In this document: piece after piece, positions 1-7,009 of the stretch | How the letters are laid out: every line of letters starts with the position of its first letter | Numbering within the stretch: the first letter of the stretch is position 1 | Source of the DNA: JANNAV01 sp031384695 | Lineage (GTDB): Bacteria > Pseudomonadota > Alphaproteobacteria > Rhodobacterales > Rhodobacteraceae | Assembly: GCA_031384695.1 (NCBI GenBank) | Contig: JANNAV010000111.1 | Span: forward strand, 1 to 9,812 | Direction of reading: 5' to 3' | DNA: 9,812 nt | Notes under the pieces: generated by a model | What the model saw: only the letters and a program-made list of their open reading frames with translations | Database searches by the model: none | What the model was told of the DNA's origin: nothing | Program-made: the position numbers and the translations under genes

Positions 1-824
1 CTGACCGCCCGCTCGACCAGTTGCGCGTTGGTGGCCAGCACGCCCTTGTCCAGCCACAGGTTGTCCTCCAACCCGACCCGCACATTGCCCCCGGCCAACA
101 CGCTGGCCGCGACATAGGCCATCTGGTTGCGACCAATCGCAAAGGCGCTCCAGTGCCAATTCGCGGGCACATTGTTGACCATCGCCATGAAGGTGTTCAG
201 GTCATCCGGCGCGCCCCACGGCACGCCCATGCACAGTTGCACCAGCACCGGATCGGGAATGATGCCCTCGGATGCCAACTGCTTGGCCAGCCACAAATGG
301 CCCGTATCAAACGCCTCAATCTCAATCCGCGTGCCCGATGCGACCATCCGCTTGGCCATATCGCGCAACAGACCGGGCGTGTTGACCATCACATAGTCAG
401 CCTCGTTGAAATTCATAGTGCCACAGTCGAGCGTGCAAATCTCGGGCCGGCAGTCCACCACATGCGCCACCCGCTCGGTCGCCCCGGCCATGTCAGACTT
501 CGGCCCCATCTCGTTCATCTTCTCGGTGCCGTCAAACAACAGGTCCCCGCCCATCCCCGCCGTCAGGTTCAGAACGACATCGGTGCCAGAATCGCGGATA
601 CGCTCGGTCACCTCGCGGTAAAGCGCGCCATCGCGCGAAGGCCTGCCGGTTTCAGGATCGCGCACATGGCAATGCACCACCGCCGCCCCAGCCTTGGCCG
701 CATCAATCGCCGATTTGGCAATTTGTTCAGGCGAGCGCGGCACATGCGGGCTGCGGTCCTGCGTGCCGCCTGATCCTGTCACGGCGCAGGTAATGAAAAC
801 TTCGCGGTTCATGGCCAGCGGCAT
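1..824 (-). CDS. Beta-keto acid cleavage enzyme (BKACE, former DUF849), C-terminus beyond left edge
   Basis: BKACE proteins are cytoplasmic Zn-dependent enzymes that condense a beta-keto acid with acetyl-CoA and release a CoA ester plus acetoacetate; 3-keto-5-aminohexanoate and 3-dehydrocarnitine are known substrates. Reading the minus strand from 824 gives 274 codons without a stop, so roughly the last 30 residues of a typical ~300-residue member are missing. Visible motifs are an N-terminal FITCAVTGSGG (residues 10-20), the zinc-ligand motif VVHCHVRD with H51 and H53, NLTAGMGG, and VRVGLEDN carrying R249, E253 and D254, which match the catalytic Arg and Zn-ligand Glu of the family. The ATG at 824 has AAAGGA at a good distance; an in-frame ATG at 812 is a less likely start. 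The divergent GlxA-type regulator suggests the dehydrocarnitine (CdhC-like) subgroup. Family assignment is firm; the exact substrate is inference. Confidence 0.93.
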   Translation of the reverse strand, partial: MPLAMNREVFITCAVTGSGGTQDRSPHVPRSPEQIAKSAIDAAKAGAAVVHCHVRDPETGRPSRDGALYREVTERIRDSGTDVVLNLTAGMGGDLLFDGTEKMNEMGPKSDMAGATERVAHVVDCRPEICTLDCGTMNFNEADYVMVNTPGLLRDMAKRMVASGTRIEIEAFDTGHLWLAKQLASEGIIPDPVLVQLCMGVPWGAPDDLNTFMAMVNNVPANWHWSAFAIGRNQMAYVAASVLAGGNVRVGLEDNLWLDKGVLATNAQLVERAV

Positions 825-851
825 GGAGAATCCTTTCAGGCGGTTTGGCCA

Positions 852-857
852 AGTATA
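852..857 (-). promoter_or_regulatory. -10 box (TATACT) for the BKACE gene
   Basis: On the minus strand TATACT lies 28 bases upstream of the BKACE start codon, implying a short leader of about 20 nt. No good TTGACA-like hexamer sits 16-18 bases further upstream. A strong -10 with a poor -35 fits an activator-dependent promoter, and the divergent AraC-type gene is an obvious candidate activator. No transcript evidence is available. Confidence 0.45.
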
Positions 858-898
858 GCGCCCTTGCAGCCACGCGCTTGACGATTTACGAAGCATTC

Positions 899-1861
899 AT
901 GGCAAAAACCGCAACACTCTTCGCCCCGTGCAACCAGCCGTTGACGCTGGCGCTGTTGGTACTGCCGCAATCCTCGATCCTTGAGGTGGCCTCGACGCTC
1001 GACCCATTGCGGTCGGCCAACCGGCATCTGGGGGCCGAGGCTTACCGCTGGCGCGTGGTGTCGGCGGATGGCATGGCGGTGCCGCTGACTTGCGGCATCG
1101 AGCTGCCCTCGAACGGCGCGCTGACTGCCGCCGAAGGTGCCGACGCGCTGGTGGTGATCGCGGGCTTTGGGCAATCCGAAACCGCAACCACCCCCCTGAT
1201 CCGCGATATCTACCGCATGGCACCGAGGTTCAGCGCCATGGGCGGGATAGATGCAGGTGCATGGGTGCTGGCACGGGCGGGGCTGCTGGACGGCCACAAG
1301 GCGACGGTGCATTGGGAGGATCTGGAAGATTTCGCCGCCGCCCACCCTTTGGTCGATGTGGTGCCCGACCGCTTTGTCATCGACCGGAACCGCTTTACTG
1401 CCGGCGGTGCCGCCCCCGCCTGCGATCTGATGTTGCACCTGATCCGGGCACGGCATGGCCCGGCTTTGGCGCTGCAGGTGGCGGCCTCGTTCATCACCAC
1501 CGCCCGCGATGGGGCCGAGCCGCAGATCAGCCCGCAAAAACCCAACCCGCGGCTTGATCCGCGGGTGGCGGCCGCCGTGGCGCGGTTGGAGACGCTGCTG
1601 GATGCCCCTGAAACCAGTGCGGCCACGGCGCAGGCGGTGGGGGTGTCGCAGCGGCGTCTTGAGGTGCTGTTTCGCGAAAATCTGGGGCTGACGCCCGCTG
1701 CCTATGGGCTGTCGCTGCGGCTGGCGGCGGCGCGCCGGATGATCACCGACACCCGCCACCCCTTGGCCGAAGTGGCGCTGCGCAATGGATTTTCATCGCC
1801 AAGTGCGCTGTCGCGGGCTTTTCGCGCCCGTTTCGGCATGGCCCCCGGCGCTTTGCGCTAA
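899..1861 (+). CDS. GlxA-type AraC family transcriptional regulator (GATase1-like sensor + AraC HTH), CdhR/GbdR-like
   Basis: This is a probable DNA-binding regulator of 320 residues. Residues about 14-185 form a DJ-1/PfpI (class I glutamine amidotransferase-like) sensor domain. Residues about 222-320 form the two-helix-turn-helix AraC domain, ending in the typical segment with ALRNGFSSPSALSRAFRARF and a C-terminal proline-glycine turn. At the nucleophile elbow the motif is GIDAGAWVLARAGLLDG, with Asp (D118) in place of the catalytic Cys, followed by ATVHWE; this is the wording of non-enzymatic regulators of the GbdR/CdhR group that respond to betaine or carnitine. An upstream TTG at 845 is in frame, but the ATG at 899 gives the normal N-terminus with a weak GAAG ahead of it. 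The gene is divergent from the BKACE gene, its likely target. It ends overlapping the stop of the convergent peptidase gene. Ligand specificity is inferred from context only. Confidence 0.9.
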   Translation: MAKTATLFAPCNQPLTLALLVLPQSSILEVASTLDPLRSANRHLGAEAYRWRVVSADGMAVPLTCGIELPSNGALTAAEGADALVVIAGFGQSETATTPLIRDIYRMAPRFSAMGGIDAGAWVLARAGLLDGHKATVHWEDLEDFAAAHPLVDVVPDRFVIDRNRFTAGGAAPACDLMLHLIRARHGPALALQVAASFITTARDGAEPQISPQKPNPRLDPRVAAAVARLETLLDAPETSAATAQAVGVSQRRLEVLFRENLGLTPAAYGLSLRLAAARRMITDTRHPLAEVALRNGFSSPSALSRAFRARFGMAPGALR

Positions 1862-3870
1862 ACCGGCTCCAGCAAACCCCGCCCCTTCAACAACGGCTCA
1901 ACCCCCGGCATCCGGCCCCTGAACCGCGTATAAAGCACTTCGGCAGGTGCCGATCCCCCCGCCGACAGGATGTGCTTTTCCAACAGCGCCGCCGTGCCCT
2001 GATCAAACGGATCGCCCGCCTCTTCAAAAGCCGCAAAGGCATCCGCATCCATCACTTCGGACCACATGTAACTGTAATAGCCCGAAGAATACCCGTCGCC
2101 CGAGAACACATGCGCGAAATGCGGCGTGGCGTGGCGCATGCGGATGGCGCGCGGCATGCCAAGCCCCTCCAGCACCTCGGCTTGCTTTTGCATCGGATCG
2201 GCGGGGGCCGGGCCCTCGTGAAAGGCAAGATCAACCAGCGCCGAGGCCAGAAACTCCACCGTCGCAAACCCCTGATCATAGGTTCCCGCCGCGAGCAGCC
2301 GCTCGCGCATATCGGCAGGCATCGGCGCGCCGGTTTGCCAGTGGCGGGCGTGTTTTGCCAACACCTCGGGCACCTCAAGCCAATGCTCGAAAAGCTGGCT
2401 CGGCAGTTCCACGAAATCGCGCGCGACCGAGGTGCCCGAGATGAACCCATAAGTCACATCCGACAGCATCTGATGCAGCGCATGGCCGAATTCGTGAAAC
2501 AGGGTCCGCGCGTCGTCATAAGACAGCAGGCTGGGCGTGCCCTTGGCAAAATTGCACACATTCACCACGATCGGGCTGGTCTCGCCCCCCAGTTTCCGCT
2601 GGCCGCGCATCGCCGAACACCACGCCCCCGACCGTTTGGAGCCGCGCGCAAAGTAATCGCCGATAAAAACTGCAATATGCCTGCCGTCGCGGCTGACCTC
2701 CCAGGCCCGCGCGTCCGAATGATAAAGCGTCACATCCAGCGGCGTGAACTCCAGCCGGAACAAGCGGTTGGCGCAATCAAACTGCGCGCCCAGCATGGCC
2801 TCCAGCGACAAATAGGGCTTCAGTGCGGCCTCATCCAGATCATGCTCGGCCAACCGCCGCTTTTCGGAATAATAGCGCCAATCCCACGGCTCAAGCGGCC
2901 CGGCAATACCGTCGGCCTGCATCATCGCCTGCAAAACCTTTGTGTCGGCTTCGGCTTTGGCCTTGGCAGGTTGCCAGACCCGCATCAGCAGATTGCGCAC
3001 CGCCGCAGGGGTTTTGGCCATCTCCGGCTCCAGCTTGTAATCGGCGAAACTGGCGTAACCCAAAAGCTTTGCCCGCTCTTGCCGCAGCGATAGCGTCTCG
3101 GTGGCGATGCCGCGATTGTCCGCCGCATTGCCGTTGGCGCCGCGCGCCACCCAGGCCTCATAGGCCTTTTGCCGCAGTGCCCGGCGCGGGCTGAACTGCA
3201 GGAACGGCACGATCAGCGACCGGTTCAGCGTGACCACCGGGCCATCCGCCCCCCGCTCTTCACCCGCCGCCCGCGCCGGTGCGATCACGAAATCGGGCAG
3301 CCCCGCCAGATCGGCCTCGGCAAGCGGCATGAACCATTCGCGCTCGTCTGCCAGCAGGTTCTGGCTGAAGGTGGTGCCCAAACTTGCAAGCCGCGATTTC
3401 ACCGCCGTCAGCCGCTCCGACGCGGCCCCGGCAAGCTGCGCGCCCGAACGCACGAACATCTGCCGGTAAAGGTCCAGCACCCGCAGTTGCTCGGGGTCGC
3501 CCAAGGTATCGCGCGCGGCCCACAACGCTTCGATCCGGGCAAACAGCGCCTGATTATTGGTGATTTCCGAAGAAAACGCACTCATCTTTGGGGCCAGATC
3601 GCGCTGCAACGCTTCGCGGGCATCCGTGCTGTCGGCGCCCGCAAGATTGTAGAATACCCCCGAAACCCGGTCCAATGTGGTTTCCGCCAATTCCATCGCC
3701 TCGATCGTATTGGCGAAACTTGCGGCCTCGGGGTTGCTGGCGATTGCCGCTATATTGGCCCGCGCCTCGGCCAAGCCCGCATCAAACGCAGGCATGAAAT
3801 CTTCGTCGCGGATCGCCGCAAACGGCGGCAGGCCAAACGCGGTTTCCCACGGGGTGAGCAGGGCATTCAT
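1858..3870 (-). CDS. dcp: M3 family oligopeptidase, peptidyl-dipeptidase Dcp-like
   Basis: This is a cytoplasmic zinc metallopeptidase of 670 residues, the usual size for Dcp and oligopeptidase A. Dcp removes dipeptides from the C-terminus of short peptides. The zinc site is plain: HEFGH at 459-463, with the third ligand E488 in DFVELPSQ. The C-terminal SSGYYSYMWSEVMDADAF (595-612) carries the conserved tyrosines of the substrate site. The N-terminal helical part (NPEAASFANTIEAME, then LYRQMFVRSGAQL) and LLSYDDARTLFHEFGHALH resemble Dcp more than OpdA. The start at 3870 is preceded by AAGGAG at ideal spacing, the best ribosome site in the window; a small CTTTG-GTG-CAAAG dyad (3880-3892) overlaps it. 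No signal peptide is seen. It lies 66 bp downstream of the ABC permease on the same strand with no obvious terminator, so cotranscription is likely. Confidence 0.93.
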   Translation of the reverse strand: MNALLTPWETAFGLPPFAAIRDEDFMPAFDAGLAEARANIAAIASNPEAASFANTIEAMELAETTLDRVSGVFYNLAGADSTDAREALQRDLAPKMSAFSSEITNNQALFARIEALWAARDTLGDPEQLRVLDLYRQMFVRSGAQLAGAASERLTAVKSRLASLGTTFSQNLLADEREWFMPLAEADLAGLPDFVIAPARAAGEERGADGPVVTLNRSLIVPFLQFSPRRALRQKAYEAWVARGANGNAADNRGIATETLSLRQERAKLLGYASFADYKLEPEMAKTPAAVRNLLMRVWQPAKAKAEADTKVLQAMMQADGIAGPLEPWDWRYYSEKRRLAEHDLDEAALKPYLSLEAMLGAQFDCANRLFRLEFTPLDVTLYHSDARAWEVSRDGRHIAVFIGDYFARGSKRSGAWCSAMRGQRKLGGETSPIVVNVCNFAKGTPSLLSYDDARTLFHEFGHALHQMLSDVTYGFISGTSVARDFVELPSQLFEHWLEVPEVLAKHARHWQTGAPMPADMRERLLAAGTYDQGFATVEFLASALVDLAFHEGPAPADPMQKQAEVLEGLGMPRAIRMRHATPHFAHVFSGDGYSSGYYSYMWSEVMDADAFAAFEEAGDPFDQGTAALLEKHILSAGGSAPAEVLYTRFRGRMPGVEPLLKGRGLLEPV

Positions 3871-3936
3871 GGCAATCTCCTTTGGTGCAAAGTTATCTGC
3901 CGCGCTGTTCCGCGTCCATACTCCGCGCGGGCTGCG

Positions 3937-4734
3937 TCACCGCTCGGTTTTCGCCCGCATTCGCTGTTCCAGTTGGCGCAGCACCAGCGACAGACTGATC
4001 GTCATCGTCAGATAGACCAGAGCGACCACATTGTAAGTCTCGAAATAGCGGAAATTTCCGGCGGCGATGACCTTGCCCAACTGGGTGATGTCCGCCACGC
4101 CCAGCACTGAAACCAGAGAGGAATCTTTCACCATGGCCACGAAATCATTGCCCAGTGGCGGCAGGATCATGCGAAAGGCTTGTGGAAAAACGATATGGCG
4201 AAACCGCTGCCAGCCCGAAAGGCCCAAAGACTGTGCCGCCTCGATCTGGCCTTTGTCGACCGCGACAAGCCCCGCGCGGAACACCTCGGACAGGAAGGCC
4301 GAATAGGCGATGGTCAGCGCAATCACCGCGCGGGCGATCAGCGGGAAATCCCGGGTTTTCCACGGATCAAAGCCCAGAGGCGTGATCACCCAGTTCACTG
4401 CAATCACCAAGGCCGGGGCCAGCACGAAAGCCACGTACAAAAGCAGCACGATCATCGGGATTCCGCGCACCACCTCCACATAGAACCGCGCGATCTGGCG
4501 CAGCACGATAAACCGCGACAACCCGGCAAGCGCAAGGCCGAGGCCAATCATGCAGGCGCTGAAATAGGCGATCAACGTCACAAAGATGGTGACGGCCACA
4601 CCCTTCATCAGTGTCGCAAGCACCTGAGAATAAATGGCATTCGCCCAAACCTCGTAGAACAGCCAAAGGCCGGTCCCGATCAGAAGGATCAGCCAATAGG
4701 GAAAATCACCGGTGGTTTTGGGGCGAGGGGGCAT
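3937..4734 (-). CDS. Polar amino acid-type ABC transporter permease (HisM/GlnP family)
   Basis: This is a 265-residue inner-membrane permease. Hydrophobic segments lie near residues 11-31, 44-71, 92-115, 133-151 and 233-252, with others less clear. The EAA loop that contacts the ATPase is present at 165-186 (EAA, G171, then the FPQA end), together with VRGIPMIVLLLYV and KDSSLVSVLGVADI, which are hallmarks of the amino acid permeases of the HisQM/GlnP type. There is a single permease gene here, so it may work as a homodimer. The matching ATPase is not in this operon segment and must be elsewhere. The ATG at 4734 has no convincing free ribosome site: the only G-rich run (GGGG) lies in the 3' arm of a hairpin in the 39-bp gap after the binding-protein gene. 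The dcp-like gene follows after 66 bp. Confidence 0.92.
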   Translation of the reverse strand: MPPRPKTTGDFPYWLILLIGTGLWLFYEVWANAIYSQVLATLMKGVAVTIFVTLIAYFSACMIGLGLALAGLSRFIVLRQIARFYVEVVRGIPMIVLLLYVAFVLAPALVIAVNWVITPLGFDPWKTRDFPLIARAVIALTIAYSAFLSEVFRAGLVAVDKGQIEAAQSLGLSGWQRFRHIVFPQAFRMILPPLGNDFVAMVKDSSLVSVLGVADITQLGKVIAAGNFRYFETYNVVALVYLTMTISLSLVLRQLEQRMRAKTER

Positions 4735-4744
4735 TGGCGCGAGA

Positions 4745-4767
4745 GGCCCCGGCGCAAGGCCGGGGCC
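4745..4767 (-). repeat. Intercistronic GC hairpin between binding-protein and permease genes
   Basis: GGCCCCGGC and GCCGGGGCC form a perfect 9-bp stem with a 5-base loop in the 39-bp gap. In the minus-strand transcript no U-run follows, so it is not a classic terminator. Hairpins at this place in ABC operons commonly protect the upstream binding-protein mRNA and lower permease output; that role is inferred. The 3' arm contains the only G-rich stretch near the permease start. Confidence 0.6.
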
Positions 4768-4773
4768 GGGCTT

Positions 4774-5559
4774 TTACTGGCCAAGCTTGTAGTCGAGGAA
4801 CCACTTTTTGTTCAGCGCATCAATGGTGCCGTCGACTTTCATTGCAGCAATCGCCGCGTTCATCGGCGCGACGAGATCCGAGCCTTTGGGGAAAATAAAG
4901 CCGAAATCCTCGGTGCCAAGCTTTTCGCCGATGATTTTCAACCCGCCCGCCGAAGCTTCGACATAGCCAGCACCCGCCGTGCCGTCGGTCAGCACCAGAT
5001 CAACATCGCCGGACCTGAGCGCTTCAACGGTGGCGCCGAATGTTTCGAACAGCTTGATGCGCGGGTTGGCTTCGTTGCCGTCGAGGATCTCGTAGACGCT
5101 GGTGTAAAACGGCGTGGTGCCTGGTTGGGCGGCGATCAGCAGGGCCGCATCGGCGGCAAAGCTGGTTTTATCGGCAAAACGCGCCTCATCGCCACGCACC
5201 AGCATGACCATCTCGGACCGCATATAGGCATCTGAAAAATCAACCTGCTCCTTGCGCTCGTCCTTGATGGTGATACCGGTCATGCCCAGATCATACTGGC
5301 CTTTGGACACCGCGGGGATCATCGCATCCCAAGAGGTGTTCTCGTATTTCACCTGCATGTTCAGGCGCTTGGCCATTTCGGCCATCGCATCATATTCCCA
5401 ACCGATTGCAGCACCGGAGGCATCCAGAAATTGTAGCGGCGGATAGGCGTTTTCTGTCACCACCACAATCTCGCGGCCCGCAAGATCGGGCAAAGCCTCG
5501 GCAAAAGCGGCGGTGGAAAGGCTCATCGCGAGCCCGGCAAAAGCAGCGGTCAGTTTCAT
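4774..5559 (-). CDS. ABC transporter periplasmic substrate-binding protein, family 3 (amino acid type)
   Basis: This is a 261-residue exported binding protein that would deliver a polar amino acid or a related solute to the permease encoded next. The first 20 residues are a signal peptide (MKLTAAFAGLAMSLSTAAFA, cleaved before E21). Family-3 features follow in order: VVVTENAYPPLQF (32-44), GWEYDAMAEMAKRL, DAMIPAVSKGQYD, the ligand loop MTGIT (93-97) with R102 in KDERKEQVDFS, QPGTTP (145-150), D192, and the C-terminal DGTIDALNKKWF. R102 and D192 are the usual carboxylate- and amine-binding residues, which supports an alpha-amino acid ligand. The reading frame is open further upstream to 5712, but the ATG at 5559 follows GGGAG at good spacing and starts exactly at the signal peptide. 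It is the first gene of the unit with the permease and the M3 peptidase. The specific ligand cannot be told. Confidence 0.93.
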   Translation of the reverse strand: MKLTAAFAGLAMSLSTAAFAEALPDLAGREIVVVTENAYPPLQFLDASGAAIGWEYDAMAEMAKRLNMQVKYENTSWDAMIPAVSKGQYDLGMTGITIKDERKEQVDFSDAYMRSEMVMLVRGDEARFADKTSFAADAALLIAAQPGTTPFYTSVYEILDGNEANPRIKLFETFGATVEALRSGDVDLVLTDGTAGAGYVEASAGGLKIIGEKLGTEDFGFIFPKGSDLVAPMNAAIAAMKVDGTIDALNKKWFLDYKLGQ

Positions 5560-5592
5560 GTGAGGACTCCCTGTCACGCGTTTATCGGCCAG

Positions 5593-5622
5593 ACTATGGC
5601 TGATCGGCGGGGGGGGATGCAA
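5593..5622 (-). promoter_or_regulatory. Candidate promoter of the binding-protein/permease/peptidase unit
   Basis: On the minus strand TTGCAT (5617-5622) and CATAGT (5593-5598) are separated by 18 bases, matching sigma-70 consensus at 4 of 6 positions each. The start would fall about 26 nt ahead of the ATG at 5559. The spacer holds a run of eight C residues. The match is moderate and unsupported by expression data. Confidence 0.45.
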
Positions 5623-5632
5623 GCGGGCTTGC
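5619..5632. promoter_or_regulatory. Palindrome GCAAGC-GG-GCTTGC overlapping the -35 element
   Basis: A perfect 6+2+6 inverted repeat overlaps the candidate -35 hexamer of the transporter promoter. Its size and place suit a dimeric repressor or activator site. No known operator consensus was recognised. Confidence 0.35.
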
Positions 5633-5788
5633 GTGCCTTGCGGGCGGTGGATTCTGGTGGGCGGGCGACAGTTTGCGCGGATCACCCCCCCGGAACCGAT
5701 CCGGAAAGGCATCTTCAGCGCGTCACACGCTCAGTTCGGGCCGACACTCCCGAAAGGTTGTTTTGGTTCCGCCAATGCGCACCCGGCG

Positions 5789-6811
5789 TCAAATCTGGTA
5801 GTAATCGCGATACCACGCAACAAAACGGGCGACACCCTCGCGGTAGGGCGTGGCGGGGCGATAGCCGGTAATGCTGTGCAGCAGGCTTGCGTCGGCCCAG
5901 GTTGCGGTGACATCGCCGGTTTGCATCGGCAGGTAATTGCGGATGGCGCGGCGGCCGGTGGCGGCCTCGATGGCGTCAATGAAATCTAGCAGGCGGATCT
6001 TGTCGGAATTGCCGATGTTGACAACGCGGAACGGGGCGGCGGGGCTGAGGCTGTCGCCGGGGATGGGGGGCAAGGCGCAGTCGGGGCGGGGGGGAACGGC
6101 GGCCATCAGCAGCTGGATGCCGCGCACAAGATCGTCGATATAAGTAAAATCGCGCCACATCTCGCCATTGTTGTAAATGTCGATCGGGGTGCCTTCGAGG
6201 ATGCCTTTGGCGAATTTGATCGGCGCCATGTCAGGGCGGCCCCAAGGCCCGTAAACCGTGAAAAAGCGGAACATGGTGGTGGGCAGGTTGTGGATATGGG
6301 CATAGGCGTGGCCCATCGCTTCGGTCGCCTTTTTGGTGGCGGCATAAATGGTCAACGGCATATCGGCCTTGTCGGTTTCCGCAAACGGCATGGCCTCGTT
6401 CGCGCCGTAAACCGATGAGGTGGAGGCCATCAACAGGTGTTGCACGCGGTGCTGGCGGGCAAGGTCCATCACATGGAAGGTGCCGATGATATTGGCGTCA
6501 AGATAGGCGCGCGGGTTCTCCAGGCTATAGCGGACCCCGGCCTGAGCCGCGAGGTGGACGATGATATCAGGGCGGGCGGCATCCATGGCGGCGGCAAGGG
6601 CGGGCAGGTCTTCCAGCATTGCTTCGGTTGCGGTGAAATTCGGGGTCTGGCGCAGCATGGCGTGGCGACGGTGTTTGAGGCTGACCGCATAGTAATCGGT
6701 CATGCCGTCATAGCCGTGCACCGTATGGCCTTCCGCAAGCAGCAGACGGGTAAGGTGGAACCCGATAAAGCCAGCCGTGCCGGTGATGAAGATGCGGTGC
6801 GTGGGCGCCAT
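5789..6811 (-). CDS. NAD-dependent epimerase, UDP-glucuronate 4-epimerase-like
   Basis: This is a 340-residue extended short-chain dehydrogenase. It probably interconverts UDP-glucuronate and UDP-galacturonate for lipopolysaccharide or capsule, as LpsL of rhizobia does. Visible features are the NAD motif GTAGFIG (11-17), D35 in HGYDGMTDYY, the catalytic SxxY-type STSSVYG (130-136) and Y156xxxK160, then FFTVYGPWGRPDMA and FRDFTYIDD-type wording (here WRDFTYIDDLV). VSLKHRR after DYY and the proline-rich insertion before FRVVNIGNS are typical of the glucuronate epimerase subgroup rather than GalE. The frame is open up to 6928, but the ATG at 6811 begins the normal MxxHRIFITG start; the ribosome site is weak (GGAAAG about 12 bases away). 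It stands alone on its strand, divergent from the Rrf2 regulator, with no other polysaccharide genes in view. Substrate specificity is inferred from motifs. Confidence 0.9.
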   Translation of the reverse strand: MAPTHRIFITGTAGFIGFHLTRLLLAEGHTVHGYDGMTDYYAVSLKHRRHAMLRQTPNFTATEAMLEDLPALAAAMDAARPDIIVHLAAQAGVRYSLENPRAYLDANIIGTFHVMDLARQHRVQHLLMASTSSVYGANEAMPFAETDKADMPLTIYAATKKATEAMGHAYAHIHNLPTTMFRFFTVYGPWGRPDMAPIKFAKGILEGTPIDIYNNGEMWRDFTYIDDLVRGIQLLMAAVPPRPDCALPPIPGDSLSPAAPFRVVNIGNSDKIRLLDFIDAIEAATGRRAIRNYLPMQTGDVTATWADASLLHSITGYRPATPYREGVARFVAWYRDYYQI

Positions 6812-6945
6812 TGCGGGGGGCTTTCCAAAGCGGATTGCCGTCAGCATAGAGGCTGATGCGGCAAGCGAAAGCCCGGTTTTCTTCTTTGCATCGGCAGGCT
6901 GCAAGCGGTGGCCCGGCAAAGCAGGCATTCAACAGGCGCGCGGTG

Positions 6946-6963
6946 GGTTTTCCATCAAAAACC
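6946..6963. promoter_or_regulatory. Dyad GGTTTT-N6-AAAACC upstream of the Rrf2 gene
   Basis: A perfect 6-bp inverted repeat with a 6-base centre lies 47-64 bases before the Rrf2 start codon, in the divergent region shared with the epimerase gene. Rrf2 proteins often repress their own promoters through dyads, so this is a candidate autoregulatory site. The region has no recognisable strong -35/-10 pair on either strand. Confidence 0.35.
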
Positions 6964-7009
6964 GCATCTTCGCATTGCGTTGCGCCGGGTGGGGGAGCAT
7001 GTTCCGGGG

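Noticed and set aside
21..773. A 250-codon plus-strand open frame at the left edge
   Set aside because: It is antisense to the BKACE gene, whose motifs and ribosome site are clear.
836..1759. A 307-codon minus-strand open frame
   Set aside because: Antisense to the GlxA-type regulator, with low-complexity basic composition and no start signal.
1972..5235. Long plus-strand open frames opposite the peptidase, permease and binding-protein genes (1972-3093, 3169-4110, 4180-5235)
   Set aside because: They are rich in Arg, His, Gln and Pro, match no family and mirror well-supported minus-strand genes; high third-position GC produces such shadows.
5735..5754. TTCGGG-N8-CCCGAA stem as a terminator for the epimerase gene
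   Set aside because: In the epimerase direction no T-run follows; the T-rich side is on the opposite strand, where no gene precedes it.
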